Shown here: piece after piece, positions 9,169 to 20,300 of the stretch | How the letters are laid out: every line of letters begins with the position of its first letter | Position numbering within the stretch: the stretch's first letter is position 1 | From: Pseudomonas fragi | Lineage (GTDB): Bacteria; Pseudomonadota; Gammaproteobacteria; Pseudomonadales; Pseudomonadaceae | NCBI RefSeq assembly: GCF_900105835.1 | Contig: NZ_LT629783.1 | Span: 1,860,001-1,924,000 of the forward strand | Direction of reading: 5' to 3' | Length of the DNA: 64,000 bases | Translations under genes and position numbers: made by a program | The notes under the pieces: generated by a model | Told to the model about the DNA's origin: nothing | Databases searched by the model: none | The model's input: the letters and a program-made list of their open reading frames with translations, nothing else

Positions 9169-10419
9169 ATGCTGAGCTGGGACGAATTCGACAAAGAAGA
9201 CGAAGGCGAAGTCGCTGTTAAAGGCGCCAACGCAGGCCACGCAACCGAAGCCAACATGGACCGCCTCGACGCAGCTGGCGGCGTAGCTGCCCAGGAAGCC
9301 CGTGCAGTCACGGCTACCGACTCGGCTGCGATTATTCGCGCCAAGGCCGCGCTGGACAACCTCGACATCGCTGAAGGTCTGGCCGAACTCGAAGGCGCTT
9401 CCGCCCGTGTTGCGGTTGACGAAAAGATGATGATCAACTGCCGCGCCGACCTCAACCAGCTCGTGCCGTTCAAGTACGACTGGGCGTGGCAGAAATACCT
9501 GGACGGTTGCGCAAACCACTGGATGCCGCAAGAAGTCAACATGACCGCCGACATCGCCCTCTGGAAAAACCCGGAAGGCCTGACCGACGACGAACGCCGC
9601 ATCGTGATGCGCAACCTGGGCTTCTTCTCGACTGCCGACTCCCTGGTCGCCAACAACCTGGTACTGGCTGTTTACCGCCTGATCACCAACCCGGAGTGCC
9701 GCCAGTACATCCTGCGCCAGGCCTTCGAAGAGGCGATCCACACCCACGCCTACCAGTACTGCATCGAATCGCTGGCCATGGATGAAGGCGAGATCTTCAA
9801 CATGTACCACGAGATCCCGTCGGTTGCCAAAAAAGCCACCTGGGGCCTGAAATACACCCGTTCGATCTCTGATCCTAAGTTCGAGACCGGTACTGTCGAA
9901 ACCGACAAGGAACTGCTGCGCAACCTGATCGCCTACTACTGCGTTCTGGAAGGCATCTTCTTCTACTGCGGCTTCACCCAGATCCTGTCGATGGGCCGTC
10001 GCAACAAAATGACCGGTGTTGCCGAGCAGTTCCAGTACATCCTGCGCGACGAATCCATGCACCTGAACTTCGGCATCGACGTGATCAACCAGATCAAGAT
10101 CGAAAACCCGCACTTGTGGGACGCTGAAATGAAGGAAGAAGCTTCGCAGATGATCCTGCAAGGCACCCAGCTGGAAATCGAATACGCGCGTGACACCATG
10201 CCACGCGGCGTACTGGGCATGAACGCGGCAATGATGGAGGACTACCTCAAGTTCATCGCCAACCGCCGCCTGTCGCAAATCGGCCTGAAAGAAGAATACC
10301 CGGGCACCACCAACCCGTTCCCATGGATGAGCGAAATCATGGACTTGAAGAAAGAGAAAAACTTCTTCGAAACGCGGGTTATTGAATACCAGACCGGCGG
10401 CGCGCTGAGCTGGGATTGA
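9169..10419 (+). CDS. nrdB: Ribonucleotide reductase class Ia, beta subunit
   Basis: A 416-residue diiron/tyrosyl-radical subunit that supplies the radical for reduction of ribonucleoside diphosphates by NrdA. Family residues are in place: Glu122 in PQEVN, Glu188 and His191 in [10 protein letters not shown] with the candidate radical Tyr195, Glu261, and Glu295/His298 in RDESMH. It is about 40 residues longer than E. coli NrdB because of an acidic, Ala-rich N-terminal extension. GGAG lies 13 nt before the ATG. The partner gene nrdA is not adjacent in this window; the genes upstream are small exported proteins and acsA. Confidence 0.95.
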   Translation: MLSWDEFDKEDEGEVAVKGANAGHATEANMDRLDAAGGVAAQEARAVTATDSAAIIRAKAALDNLDIAEGLAELEGASARVAVDEKMMINCRADLNQLVPFKYDWAWQKYLDGCANHWMPQEVNMTADIALWKNPEGLTDDERRIVMRNLGFFSTADSLVANNLVLAVYRLITNPECRQYILRQAFEEAIHTHAYQYCIESLAMDEGEIFNMYHEIPSVAKKATWGLKYTRSISDPKFETGTVETDKELLRNLIAYYCVLEGIFFYCGFTQILSMGRRNKMTGVAEQFQYILRDESMHLNFGIDVINQIKIENPHLWDAEMKEEASQMILQGTQLEIEYARDTMPRGVLGMNAAMMEDYLKFIANRRLSQIGLKEEYPGTTNPFPWMSEIMDLKKEKNFFETRVIEYQTGGALSWD

Positions 10420-10453
10420 TACGCGCGGCTTGAGTCAAGCCATACGCAGAACG

Positions 10454-10487
10454 TAAAAAAGGGCCAACTATGTTGGCCCTTTTTTTG
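10454..10487. terminator. Bidirectional terminator between nrdB and glycosyltransferase gene
   Basis: GGGCCAAC (10461-10468) and GTTGGCCC (10472-10479) are flanked by six A on the left and eight T on the right. It works for nrdB (plus) and equally for the convergent glycosyltransferase gene (minus). Confidence 0.9.
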
Positions 10488-10500
10488 TGCCTCTGTATGT

Positions 10501-11547
10501 TCAGTTGTTTTTTATAAAACTCAAGAACTCGGTATCTTCCTGCCACAGCTCAGCCAGTATTTTGCAGGACTTGTCAGCAGCCTCCAGACGCTTGAGTTCC
10601 TCCACTGCTACCGCCCACCAAAGCAACTTGCAAGTCTCAAGGTAGGGGCATCGATTGGCCCGCTTACCCAACAGATAGAATTTTGCAGCCTTGCGCGGTA
10701 CAGCACCTTGCCGCATGAATTTCCATTTCAACCGCAAGCGATCGCGCAGCGGGTTTCTTGGAAGACGGTCAGGAACAGCGAATGAAGCCTCTGGCAAATC
10801 ATCGCGATAGCCTTCGCCCTGCTCATGGAAAAACGCACGGTACATTGCATGGTGATAGCGCTTTACGGCGTAGTAATGATTGAGGCAATCATTGGCCTCG
10901 ACGACTCTTCGACCGTAGAGCATAAACGACAAGGCGATTTGCTCAATTGTAAGGATTCTTGCACCCAGATGAGCCCATTGATCAATCAAACTGATTGCGC
11001 CTTCGACAATATGACCGTTGGCGTTTGTCATCCCGCAAACTCCACTATTGAACAGTCTCAACGCAGGTGCAGGGGCTATAAATTCAGCATCAAGAAGTGT
11101 AACAAGCGGACGATACCACGCGCGCCGAGAGGCTTGAGCCCAACTCAGCTCAAACTCATCCATTAAAAACTGGTCATCAGTGACGCGTTTGAACAGCAAA
11201 GCAGGGTCTTTGAAAAAAACCGTATCGGTATCAATAAAAATGGTTTTTCCGGCAAGCATGACTCCTGCCTGGATGGCACAAGCTTTACGTCGATGAGAAT
11301 ACCCCCCTGCACCCTGCCAAATACCCAGCGTCTCCTCACTCAAAGAGAGCACTGTGATTGGCCAGCCGTCAAATGCTTCTGGCTGGTCTGTCATCAGTGT
11401 GATCGTAAAATCAGCCAAATTCTTTCTGTGGCGTAATGCCGACAAAATACTGAACTTCGCTTCAAGCCGATAAACCTCCTTGTCGCCGTACAGCAGGTAA
11501 AGAAGTTGATGGGGCCCGATGACGGACCTATTTATGTGTTGTGTCAT
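10501..11547 (-). CDS. GT8-like glycosyltransferase
   Basis: A 348-residue protein that reads as a nucleotide-sugar glycosyltransferase. The DxD motif is FIDTDTVFF at about residues 99-107, preceded by YSHRRKACAIQAGVMLAG, and LFNSGVCGM follows near residue 165. These resemble the GT8/GT-A fold of capsule or LPS sugar transferases. No signal peptide; likely cytosolic or membrane-associated. Acceptor and donor are unknown. Its upstream region carries a copy of the cdiB leader (see 11652-11786), so it may be co-regulated with, or act on, the CDI surface protein, or it may simply have captured that promoter. Confidence 0.7.
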   Translation of the reverse strand: MTQHINRSVIGPHQLLYLLYGDKEVYRLEAKFSILSALRHRKNLADFTITLMTDQPEAFDGWPITVLSLSEETLGIWQGAGGYSHRRKACAIQAGVMLAGKTIFIDTDTVFFKDPALLFKRVTDDQFLMDEFELSWAQASRRAWYRPLVTLLDAEFIAPAPALRLFNSGVCGMTNANGHIVEGAISLIDQWAHLGARILTIEQIALSFMLYGRRVVEANDCLNHYYAVKRYHHAMYRAFFHEQGEGYRDDLPEASFAVPDRLPRNPLRDRLRLKWKFMRQGAVPRKAAKFYLLGKRANRCPYLETCKLLWWAVAVEELKRLEAADKSCKILAELWQEDTEFLSFIKNN

Positions 11548-11584
11548 TTATTCCGATACCATTACTTAAGATAATGGGGAGTGT

Positions 11585-11656
11585 TCAAACAAACATCATC
11601 GAACCACTGAAAAAACCCTTTTCAGGTCTTCTGTTAGGTCCATACCGGGCAGACAT
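11585..11656 (-). other. Short upstream ORF in the copied cdiB leader
   Basis: The ATG of the copied leader opens a 23-codon frame (MSARYGPNRRPEKGFFSG then SMMFV) with GGGAGGG upstream. It stops 37 nt before the glycosyltransferase start. Its first two codons equal those of cdiB (MS), then similarity ends. CCTGAAAA/TTTTCAGTGG inside it can form a hairpin. It may be the stump of a lost cdiB or a leader peptide. Confidence 0.4.
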
Positions 11657-11786
11657 GCTGACGCCCTCCCACGACTCGTTAATCTAGATGTGGGATTAAC
11701 TCGCAGGCAAGAGTGTCTTAATGCCCCTGAACGGGATCAAGTTTCAGTTTTTTTTAAGAAAAAATATTTAGGATATTTCTGATTTC
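11652..11786 (-). repeat. Copy A of the cdiB leader (direct repeat with 27031-27165)
   Basis: Aligns without gaps to 27031-27165 at a constant offset of 15,379. Identical blocks are GACATGCTGAC, CGTTAATCT, TAACTCGCAGGCA and CCCTGAA, and TTAGGA-x-x-TTTC-x-GAT-x-TC is also shared. It includes a ribosome binding site (GGGAGGG) and an ATG on the minus strand at the same place as the cdiB start. TTAATC...GATTAA in this copy is a perfect inverted repeat. It is probably the promoter region of a lost or rearranged two-partner secretion locus, now upstream of the glycosyltransferase gene. Confidence 0.8.
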
Positions 11787-11889
11787 AGCTAAGAATTTTC
11801 TCTACTTACCTAATCTTCGGGCTAGCCTGCTAAGGCGCGAAAATTTATGCTGAAAAAGGGCGTATTGAACAGATAGACCGTAGGTCGTC

Positions 11890-11920
<31 letters not shown>

Positions 11921-11986
11921 GGGGGCAAAATGGGGGCAAAAACACCGGCGCTAGCCCGGTATCAGATTACGTCTAGGCTTCTACAA

Positions 11987-12280
11987 TTAACAAGAGACAT
12001 TCAAACCGCAAGCAGAGATAAAATCAAATATTGGTATATCAAGAAAGCTACTCTCTCCAGAGAAAATAACATCTTGCAATGTGACGATGCCTTTTTCAAG
12101 ATCCAAAGAAACGTCAAAGCAATTAAACTCGAACCCCCTGTAAAAGTCTCGACTTGATCTGACACCCCTCTTGAAAAAGAACGGGGCTACCGGGTTGATG
12201 TTGTACGAAACAGTATTCTGCGAGAAGCGAATATCATCAGCAGTACAAGTTGCTGCATTGCCTGCCCCTTTTGCACCAAG
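11987..12280 (-). pseudogene. Remnant of a second CDI/polymorphic toxin C-terminal module
   Basis: A 97-codon open stretch on the minus strand with no start codon of its own. It begins GAGNAATCTADDIRFSQN, which resembles the start of several toxin tips, then VSYNINP. DNA at 12190-12207 is identical over 18 nt to 14447-14464 inside the end of cdiA (YNINP). The later part (NCFDVSLDLEKGIVTLQDV) is not recognised and could be from an immunity gene. It lies directly downstream of the orphan immunity gene. Interpreted as debris of displaced toxin modules. Confidence 0.45.
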
Positions 12281-12297
12281 TCAATAATCGGCTTTTC

Positions 12298-12534
12298 CTA
12301 TACTGGCCCCCAATAGCCATGAAATGGATCTTGAGGGGAAATCAATCTCCACGTTTCACTTGACACTATGCATTTGAACCACTTCTCTTCAAATCCTGGC
12401 CCCGCATAGTTTTCCTGAACAGGAGTCTGCTCTACCATCCCAGCTTTAACCTGCCCAGTGATCCAGGCAACAAACCGCTCATATTCCTTTGGCGATGAAA
12501 ACTCTTCTATAACTTCCCAGTTACAATCATTCAT
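12298..12534 (-). CDS. Orphan immunity-type protein (78 aa)
   Basis: A 78-residue protein, MNDCNWEVIEEFSSPKEY at the N-terminus and WRLISPQDPFHGYWGPV at the C-terminus. It resembles small Trp-rich proteins that follow toxin tips in two-partner secretion and Rhs loci. The start at 12534 rather than 12546 gives a 4-nt ATGA overlap with the stop codon of the toxin fragment upstream, the usual toxin-immunity coupling. Its toxin partner is cut by the IS, so it is an orphan, perhaps still protective against siblings. The immunity role is inferred from context and recalled family resemblance. Confidence 0.65.
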   Translation of the reverse strand: MNDCNWEVIEEFSSPKEYERFVAWITGQVKAGMVEQTPVQENYAGPGFEEKWFKCIVSSETWRLISPQDPFHGYWGPV

Positions 12535-12681
12535 TTTCTTATCCATGAGGTATCAATTTTGAAATCTTTAGGAAACAGCACCTGACTGCCACCGCCAACT
12601 AACCCACCTTGAGGAGCAGCCACGCCTTCAAAATACTTAGTACCTATAGGAACTTCAATTTTGACCACGCTTGTAGCGGTG
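12531..12681 (-). pseudogene. C-terminal fragment of an orphan toxin, truncated by the IS
   Basis: The minus strand is open from the IS boundary to a TGA at 12531-12533 and reads ATSVVKIEVPIGTKYFEG, then VAAPQGGLVGGGSQVLFP, ending DTSWIRK. The G-T-x-x-F-E-G-x-AAPQG-x-LVGGG-x-Q pattern is typical of toxin C-termini at CDI and Rhs loci. The stop overlaps the start of the immunity gene. The upstream part is missing: the DNA on the other side of the IS (13917-14040) does not continue this frame. Confidence 0.6.
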
Positions 12682-12745
12682 TGTAGTGGTCTAATGAGAC
12701 CGGACACCCATTTAGGCGAGAATGCTCGCCATATCGAGGTGTCAG

Positions 12746-14040
<1,295 letters not shown>

Positions 14041-14388
14041 TTAGGATTGATAATCATCAAACTCCCAGGAAAACACCTTCCCCAGCTTTATCACGATAGT
14101 TTCCCAGCTATCCCCCTCGCAGCGACTCACATACTCATGAATCAATCCATTAATAGTCGAAAAATCATATTCTCGAACAATTAATAGACCTCTCCCCCAA
14201 CGAGGCTCCCACATTCTCTCTTCTAGCCACTTTGGAGTGCAGATGAAAAGCTCAAAATCATCTGCCCCTTGCGTACAATCAAGCCCAATTCGAATACGAA
14301 GACTTAAGGAAAAATTGTCTACGCTTTCAGGAACGTAGGTCCCGACATCAAAAACATCATTAGAAATACCTTTTATAACAGCACGCAT
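14041..14388 (-). CDS. cdiI: CdiI, Imm8-family immunity protein
   Basis: A 115-residue cytosolic protein resembling the Imm8 family: MRAVIKG at the start, VPESVDNFSLSLRIRIG, then DDFELFICTPKWLEER. It should neutralise the toxin tip of the CdiA encoded just upstream. The second of two adjacent ATGs (14388) is preferred, with GGAG 6 nt before it; the cdiA stop is 8 nt upstream. The DNA is more A+T rich than the housekeeping neighbours, as expected for an exchangeable toxin-immunity cassette. Confidence 0.75.
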   Translation of the reverse strand: MRAVIKGISNDVFDVGTYVPESVDNFSLSLRIRIGLDCTQGADDFELFICTPKWLEERMWEPRWGRGLLIVREYDFSTINGLIHEYVSRCEGDSWETIVIKLGKVFSWEFDDYQS

Positions 14389-14396
14389 CATTTCTC

Positions 14397-17300
14397 CTAG
14401 TCAACCACATTCAGATGGCCGTTACTTACTTTTATGCGCTGACCTGCCGGGTTGATGTTGTACGTTTCAAAATTGGCCTGCACGCCTGTCGTTGCAAAAG
14501 ATGAATCTTTGGGTATTGGCGGCCTATATACACGAGTGCCGTCTGCGCTAATCAAACCAAGCCCATCACTTGTTTTTGTCGCACCATCTCCAACCCAGGT
14601 TTTACCCAACTGATTAGCTTCGGAAGATGTACCTTGACCTATAGAGAAGTTCGGATTTTTCGTTCCACTGCCGTTCACAGCCGCAGCTAATCTTAAGTCC
14701 TGAGCCGCAATATTGCTCAGGTTTTCTTGTATCAGTTGATCCTTCAGCTTTGGATACAAGGCCGCATTTTCAGCGCCGGAGCTAGCAGCTCCACCTTTTG
14801 CACCAACAACTGCAGAAGCCTTCCCAGCGGCTATCTTCTCCAGAACCGTCTCAACAACAGCCTTAGCGCCCTTACCTGCTGGCATCAGCAGCATAGCAGC
14901 ATCGAGCTCGGGTGAAACCGTCAAAACTCCTTTACTGGCTAAATCAGACAACCGCTGAGCAGCAGCCCTTACATTAGACTCAGCACTGGACAACTGGCCA
15001 ATTTCTTTCGAATGCTCGCTGGTTTTGTCCTGCCCGTATTGACGCCATTGGTCATAAACTGTTCCTTGACCATGTGAGATCGAGGAACTGAATAACGTGG
15101 AGTCATTGAACTGTTTTTCTGTTGCGTTAAATGCAAAGACCTTATCGCCATTCGCTACAATCTGACTTCCATCGTTCCATTTCAGAGGAATTTTCTGTGC
15201 CGCCAGCTGATCAATAATGCCTTTTGCAACGTCCAATTCTTTCATTAAACGTCGGGACTCAGGGTCATTCCCTTGGGACTGCAAGACCAAACTGTTTAAA
15301 CGTGCTTCGTCAGCAGCATCAACAGAACCTCCCGCGGCGATCATCAACAGATCTATCCAACGCGCACTGGAACCTGGCTTACCTAAAGTGTTATCCAGCT
15401 CGTCAGCTTTTTTCTCCAGAACTGGAATTTCTTGTTGCTTATGCAACTGTCGGTTAAAGGCCTCAACACCAAATCCAGTCCCTCCGCCCACAACCGCCCC
15501 GCCAGCGCCATTACCCGATCCAGCCGCAGCTCCAATGCCGCTCGCAATCAACGAAGCAACAGCATCTCGTTCCGATTTCGACATCCCGCTGCCAGCCAGT
15601 GCTTGGTCAATGGACGGCATCAACGCTGCTGATGCTCCAGCCCCCAACACTCCGTTTTGCGTACTGCCGCTCGATAAACCGATTGCTGCACCCGCCAATG
15701 CATGCAGCAAAATGCGCGCCGCTCCGCCTTCATCCCAGGCTGCCTTGACTGCACTGTCAGTGGACTTATCTCTTTGCGCAGTAGCGAAATTACCGATTTT
15801 TTTGAAAATCTCACTGGATGACACGTTCGCAACAACCCCAACAGCGGTGCCACCCGTCGCCCCTCCCAGGCCTGCAGCGATGAGGCCCGATGCAATATCG
15901 GCCATCAACCGTTCATCGCCGCCGACCAGCCAGCTCTTGGCATCATCCAGGGCAATTGCAGCCGCTTGCTTTTGCTCTGGGGTCGTCGCTTCAGTGGCCA
16001 GTTTGGTTGCCGCGTTGGCCTTGGCCTTCGCCACGGTATTAATCACGCTGCTGGACAGCTGCGCCGAACTCTGGATCACGTCTATGCGCTCTTGCATGGC
16101 CTTTTCATCAGGCCGATCCAGATGCTGATTAGCGTTGGCGGTGTCGCGGTTCAGCCCTACCAGATCATTGGCGCCATCAGGGTTGCGTATGGTGATGGTG
16201 CCTTCGCTGATGGCGCTTTGGGTTTTGCTCTTGTCGGAGTCTTTGAGCAGCACCGGCATCGCGCCGCCAGCGCCCGAGCGGGCATCCACTCCATCTCCTT
16301 CCATGGCCCCGGAATAGCTCAAACTCCCGGTCTGGCTTGTTATTTCGCTTTTGTTTTTGATGTCACTGACAAACAGGCGATCAGTGCTGAGATGGTTTTT
16401 GTCTGCCGTTGCATAGCTGGCAATTACAGCGCCTTGAAGCGTGGTAGTTTTTCCGACACTGATGTCGTAGCCGCCTTGGCCCGCCGTCAAGCCCGTTTGA
16501 TCGATCACGGCCTGATAATTGCTATTCATTTTGCTGCCAGCAATATTGGCGGAGCCCGAAACAGGGGCGCCTACACAGAACGGTGGAACACAGATGCTGG
16601 CGCCCATGCCGCCGCTGGTTTGCTTGTTCTTCTGGCTGGCTTCGTCCTGACGTGAGGCCATGTTCAAGCTGCCAGCAATATCAGCCTTGATGGCATCAGC
16701 CCGCACTTGAGCGCCAGCCAGCGTAGTATCCTGACCGCTTTTGAGCACGAGAAGCCCAGTATCGACCGTACTGTTGACCTGGCTGACTGCATGGCCTTTA
16801 CCCATGCCCTTGGCAACTTGTGCACCGAGGTCGAGGGTGAAACCAAATTGCTCACCGATATTAAAACTGGCACCAATACTGGTTTTGTTGCTATTACTCT
16901 TGTTGTCCCAATTTTTCCGCTCTTGGGCGCTTTCCAGGGTGATGCCATTCTCCGCCATTAACAGGGTGTCAGCGGCCTTGATACTGCTGCCAATGACGTG
17001 AATATCGCCCTTAGTATCTGGCGCGGTGCCCGTTGCAACAATTGCCAGACTGCCGCCACTGTTTAGGGTTGATTGCTTGACCGTTTCGGCGTTGTACTCA
17101 CTGCTACTTTTCTTGTTCGTTGATGCCAGTTCAGTGCCGATTTTAATCACTGAGCCGCCACTGTTGGCAGGCTTTCCTTCCGATACGTTAGCCGCGCTGG
17201 CATTCGTGTTGTTGACCGCGTTATAAGCCGAGAGCAACGCTTGCGCACCTTTGACCGCTTTGAGACGACTGTCGTCAGCCTCCTGCGAAGCCTTTATGTC

Positions 17301-20300
17301 GTTACGAATACTGTTGACCGTATCGACCGCCATGCCACCCACCACCCGGCCAACGGCCAAGCTCCTGGAGCTGTCTTTGGTGGTCTGATGCGCAGTTTCG
17401 GTAGCCGCCGCGATGGTGACGTTGGAACCGCTCAGGCTCATGTCTTGGGTGCTGACCACATCGCTGGCTATCACCGTCAGTTCTCGCCCGGCGACTAATG
17501 CTACGTTGCCAGTGCTGGAACCAATGGTGCTGCCTGTCAGGGTCATCTCCTGAGCTGAACCGTTGTGCATTTGACTACTGATGGACAGGTGCTGGTTACC
17601 GGTAATGTCATCCAGCCCAAAGTTGTTTGCGGTCAGCACGCCTGTCAGGTCGCGATTTTTCTTCTTGTGCATCTCGGTTCGAGAGAACGTATTTACGGCT
17701 GCATCAACGCTCAGATCACGCCCGGTTTGAACAACAAGATCATCGGTACTGACCAGCGCCGAGCCTGTTACTTTGACGTCTTGCCCGGCAGCCACGCTCA
17801 CCGTGTCACCCGAAACCATACTTCCTACTGCTGTGGTGCTGGTTTCACTGATCTTGTCCTTGACCTTGCTTGAGCTCAGCCCCCCCCAACTGCTTTTGCT
17901 TTTAATGCTCTCGTGACGTGCACTGCTGGAGTCACTGACGGCAAGGATCTGGATATCGCTTCCCGCCATCAATTTGACAGCACCTTTCTCGGCATTTACC
18001 GCGCTGCCTTGCAACAGCATATCGTCACCGGCCACCAAGGTACTGTTACCACCCGAGCTAACCAAACTGCCTACATTGGTGTGAGTATCGGTTTCGTTAA
18101 GGCGAAAGGATTTACCGGACGAGCTTTTTTTGGTCTTGCTGTAGAAGCTGTAGTCCTGTTCCTCTGCGGACTTAAGTTCTAGATTCCCACCCGCCACCAA
18201 ATAAGCCTCACTCCCCGCCTCGACCCGGCTGGCGATCAATGCCAAATCCTGCCCCGCGCTCAAGGTCACGCTGCCAGCGGCCTTGACCGTGGTCGATACC
18301 TGGCTGACATGATCGTCCCGGGTTTTGACTTTTTTAGTATTGAGCGAGCTGTGTTGTTCGTTCGCCGCCGAAGCCAGGGTCAGGTCACCGCTTGCGGCCA
18401 TGGCGATGTCGCGGGCAGCATCGATTTGGCTGGCGATGGCGCTGATGTCTCGCGCTGCAACGATCTTGAAGTCGCGGCCCGCCTCGACGACCGAGCCGTA
18501 TTGAGTGGTGCTGTCGCCACGGGACAGCGTGCCTGCAACCTGGCTGTTGCGCTGTTCTGAGGCAACAAGGTTGACGTCACGACCCGCCTTGATGGTGGTG
18601 TCTGCGCCACTTTTGATCAGACTGCCGACGCTGTTGACGTCGCGCCCGGCTTGCAGGGTCAGATTATTCGCCGCTTCGATGCGGGCGGCGTTGTCCACAA
18701 AATCAGTGCGTTCGGTACGGTAGCCGTTGCTGCTGTTATGACTGGTGACGGTGCGCTCGTTGAGTACATCACCTCCGGTCGCCGTCAGGCTTATATCGCG
18801 CCCGGCAATAATGCCGCCTGCCTTGTTGGTCAGGTTGTTACCCGCCAACAGTTCGAGGCGGTTACCGGCATCGATCAGGCCACTGTTTGCAAGGTTGTTG
18901 CCCGCACTGGCCAAGAGATTTTCGGTGGCTCGCAGGGTGCCTAGGTTGTTGAGGTTTTTACCGGCGATCAGCTTGACGTCGTGACCGGCAATCAATGCGC
19001 CATTGGGAGCGAGCCGCTTGTTGGCCTGGGCCAGGTACAAGACCGGTACCAGTACTTGTTCGTCGTTGATCGTGGTGTTTTCGAGCCAAACGATATCGTG
19101 GGTCAGGGCCGCGACCTGTTCGCTTGTGAGGGTGATACCCACGGACAGGTTGAGCGCCTGCTTGCTGGCGATCGCGTTGTCCATCAGATATTTGAACGTC
19201 GCCGCATCGCTGGTTTGGCCGTCGATAAAGCGCTGCCCAGTACGGGCGGTGACAGCCTGCTGGATAAGGCGTTGTTCATAGAAACCGTCCCCCAAGCGTT
19301 TCTGGCTTTGGTCCGGGTCGTAACCCAACTTCGACAGCAGGTAGTCCGAGCCCATAAATTGCTTGAGGTTGGTCAGTGTCGGGTTGGTTTCGATCAGGTA
19401 CTTGTGCGGGCGAGATGCACTGCTTGCATCAGGCAGGCCTTGTACGCGATTGATGGCCTGGGCGTCGGCCGGAATTGCAGAGTTGGCTATAGCCCCGAGA
19501 TCTATCGGTGTGGTTGGCGAGCGATCTGCCGTGGCGACGCTGGAGCCTCCCAGGGCCCAGCTCTGCGGACCATCAGTGCTCGGAGTGCTGCTGTCTTGTG
19601 CACTCAGACGGAACAAGCCGTTCTGCCCTTCAGGCAAACTGAAACCGGGTAGCCCCACCGGGTTGACTTGCTGTTGTGCCATATCAGGCGGCAATTGGGA
19701 GTTGATCTGAATCGGCGTTGAGTAGCCACTCCCCGCGCCCGTTTCGGTTGGAGTGTGGCCGGCAGCAACGTAGGCGTAGTGAGGCCGTACAACGCTGTTG
19801 TTGATGTTCTGCTCGGCATTGAGGTCGACGCTGCCGCCGGCCTGGATGACGGCATCGTAGGACTGTCCTTCGATGTTCCGGGTACTGGTGGTGTGCGAGA
19901 GTTTGCCGCCGCCCAACAGGCCAATAAAGTAGCTCAGATCTGCTTCGACTGTGGCCGAAGGTGTGGGGCTGTTCTTGGCATTAAAGTTTGCCGCCGCTGG
20001 AACGGCCGCGAAGATCTGTGTGACATAGTTCCAGTAAGTGCGGGTGGTTTTGATCTCCTGCCCTTGCACGCCCAGGTTGTTGATGGTGTCCGCGTTGGCG
20101 GTGAGGTTACCTGCGGCGGCGATAGTGCTGCTGTGGTTATTCAGTATCCCGGCGTTGATTTCAAGATCCGCGCCACTGCTCAACATGGACGCAAGGGTGC
20201 TGCGGATAATCTTCAGGCTGTCGATTTCATCAATTCGCCACAGCCCGTTTCGACGGCCACCACTGCGGAAGTCGCAGCCCGCAATGGGTATTGCATTGCA

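Noticed and set aside
11930..12157. 75-codon plus-strand frame after the G tract
   Set aside because: No ribosome binding site, A+T-rich low-similarity sequence, and the opposite strand carries toxin-like coding text.
15217..16128. Plus-strand frames opposite cdiA
   Set aside because: Shadows of the repeat-rich cdiA; low-complexity Pro/Ser/Arg text without domains.
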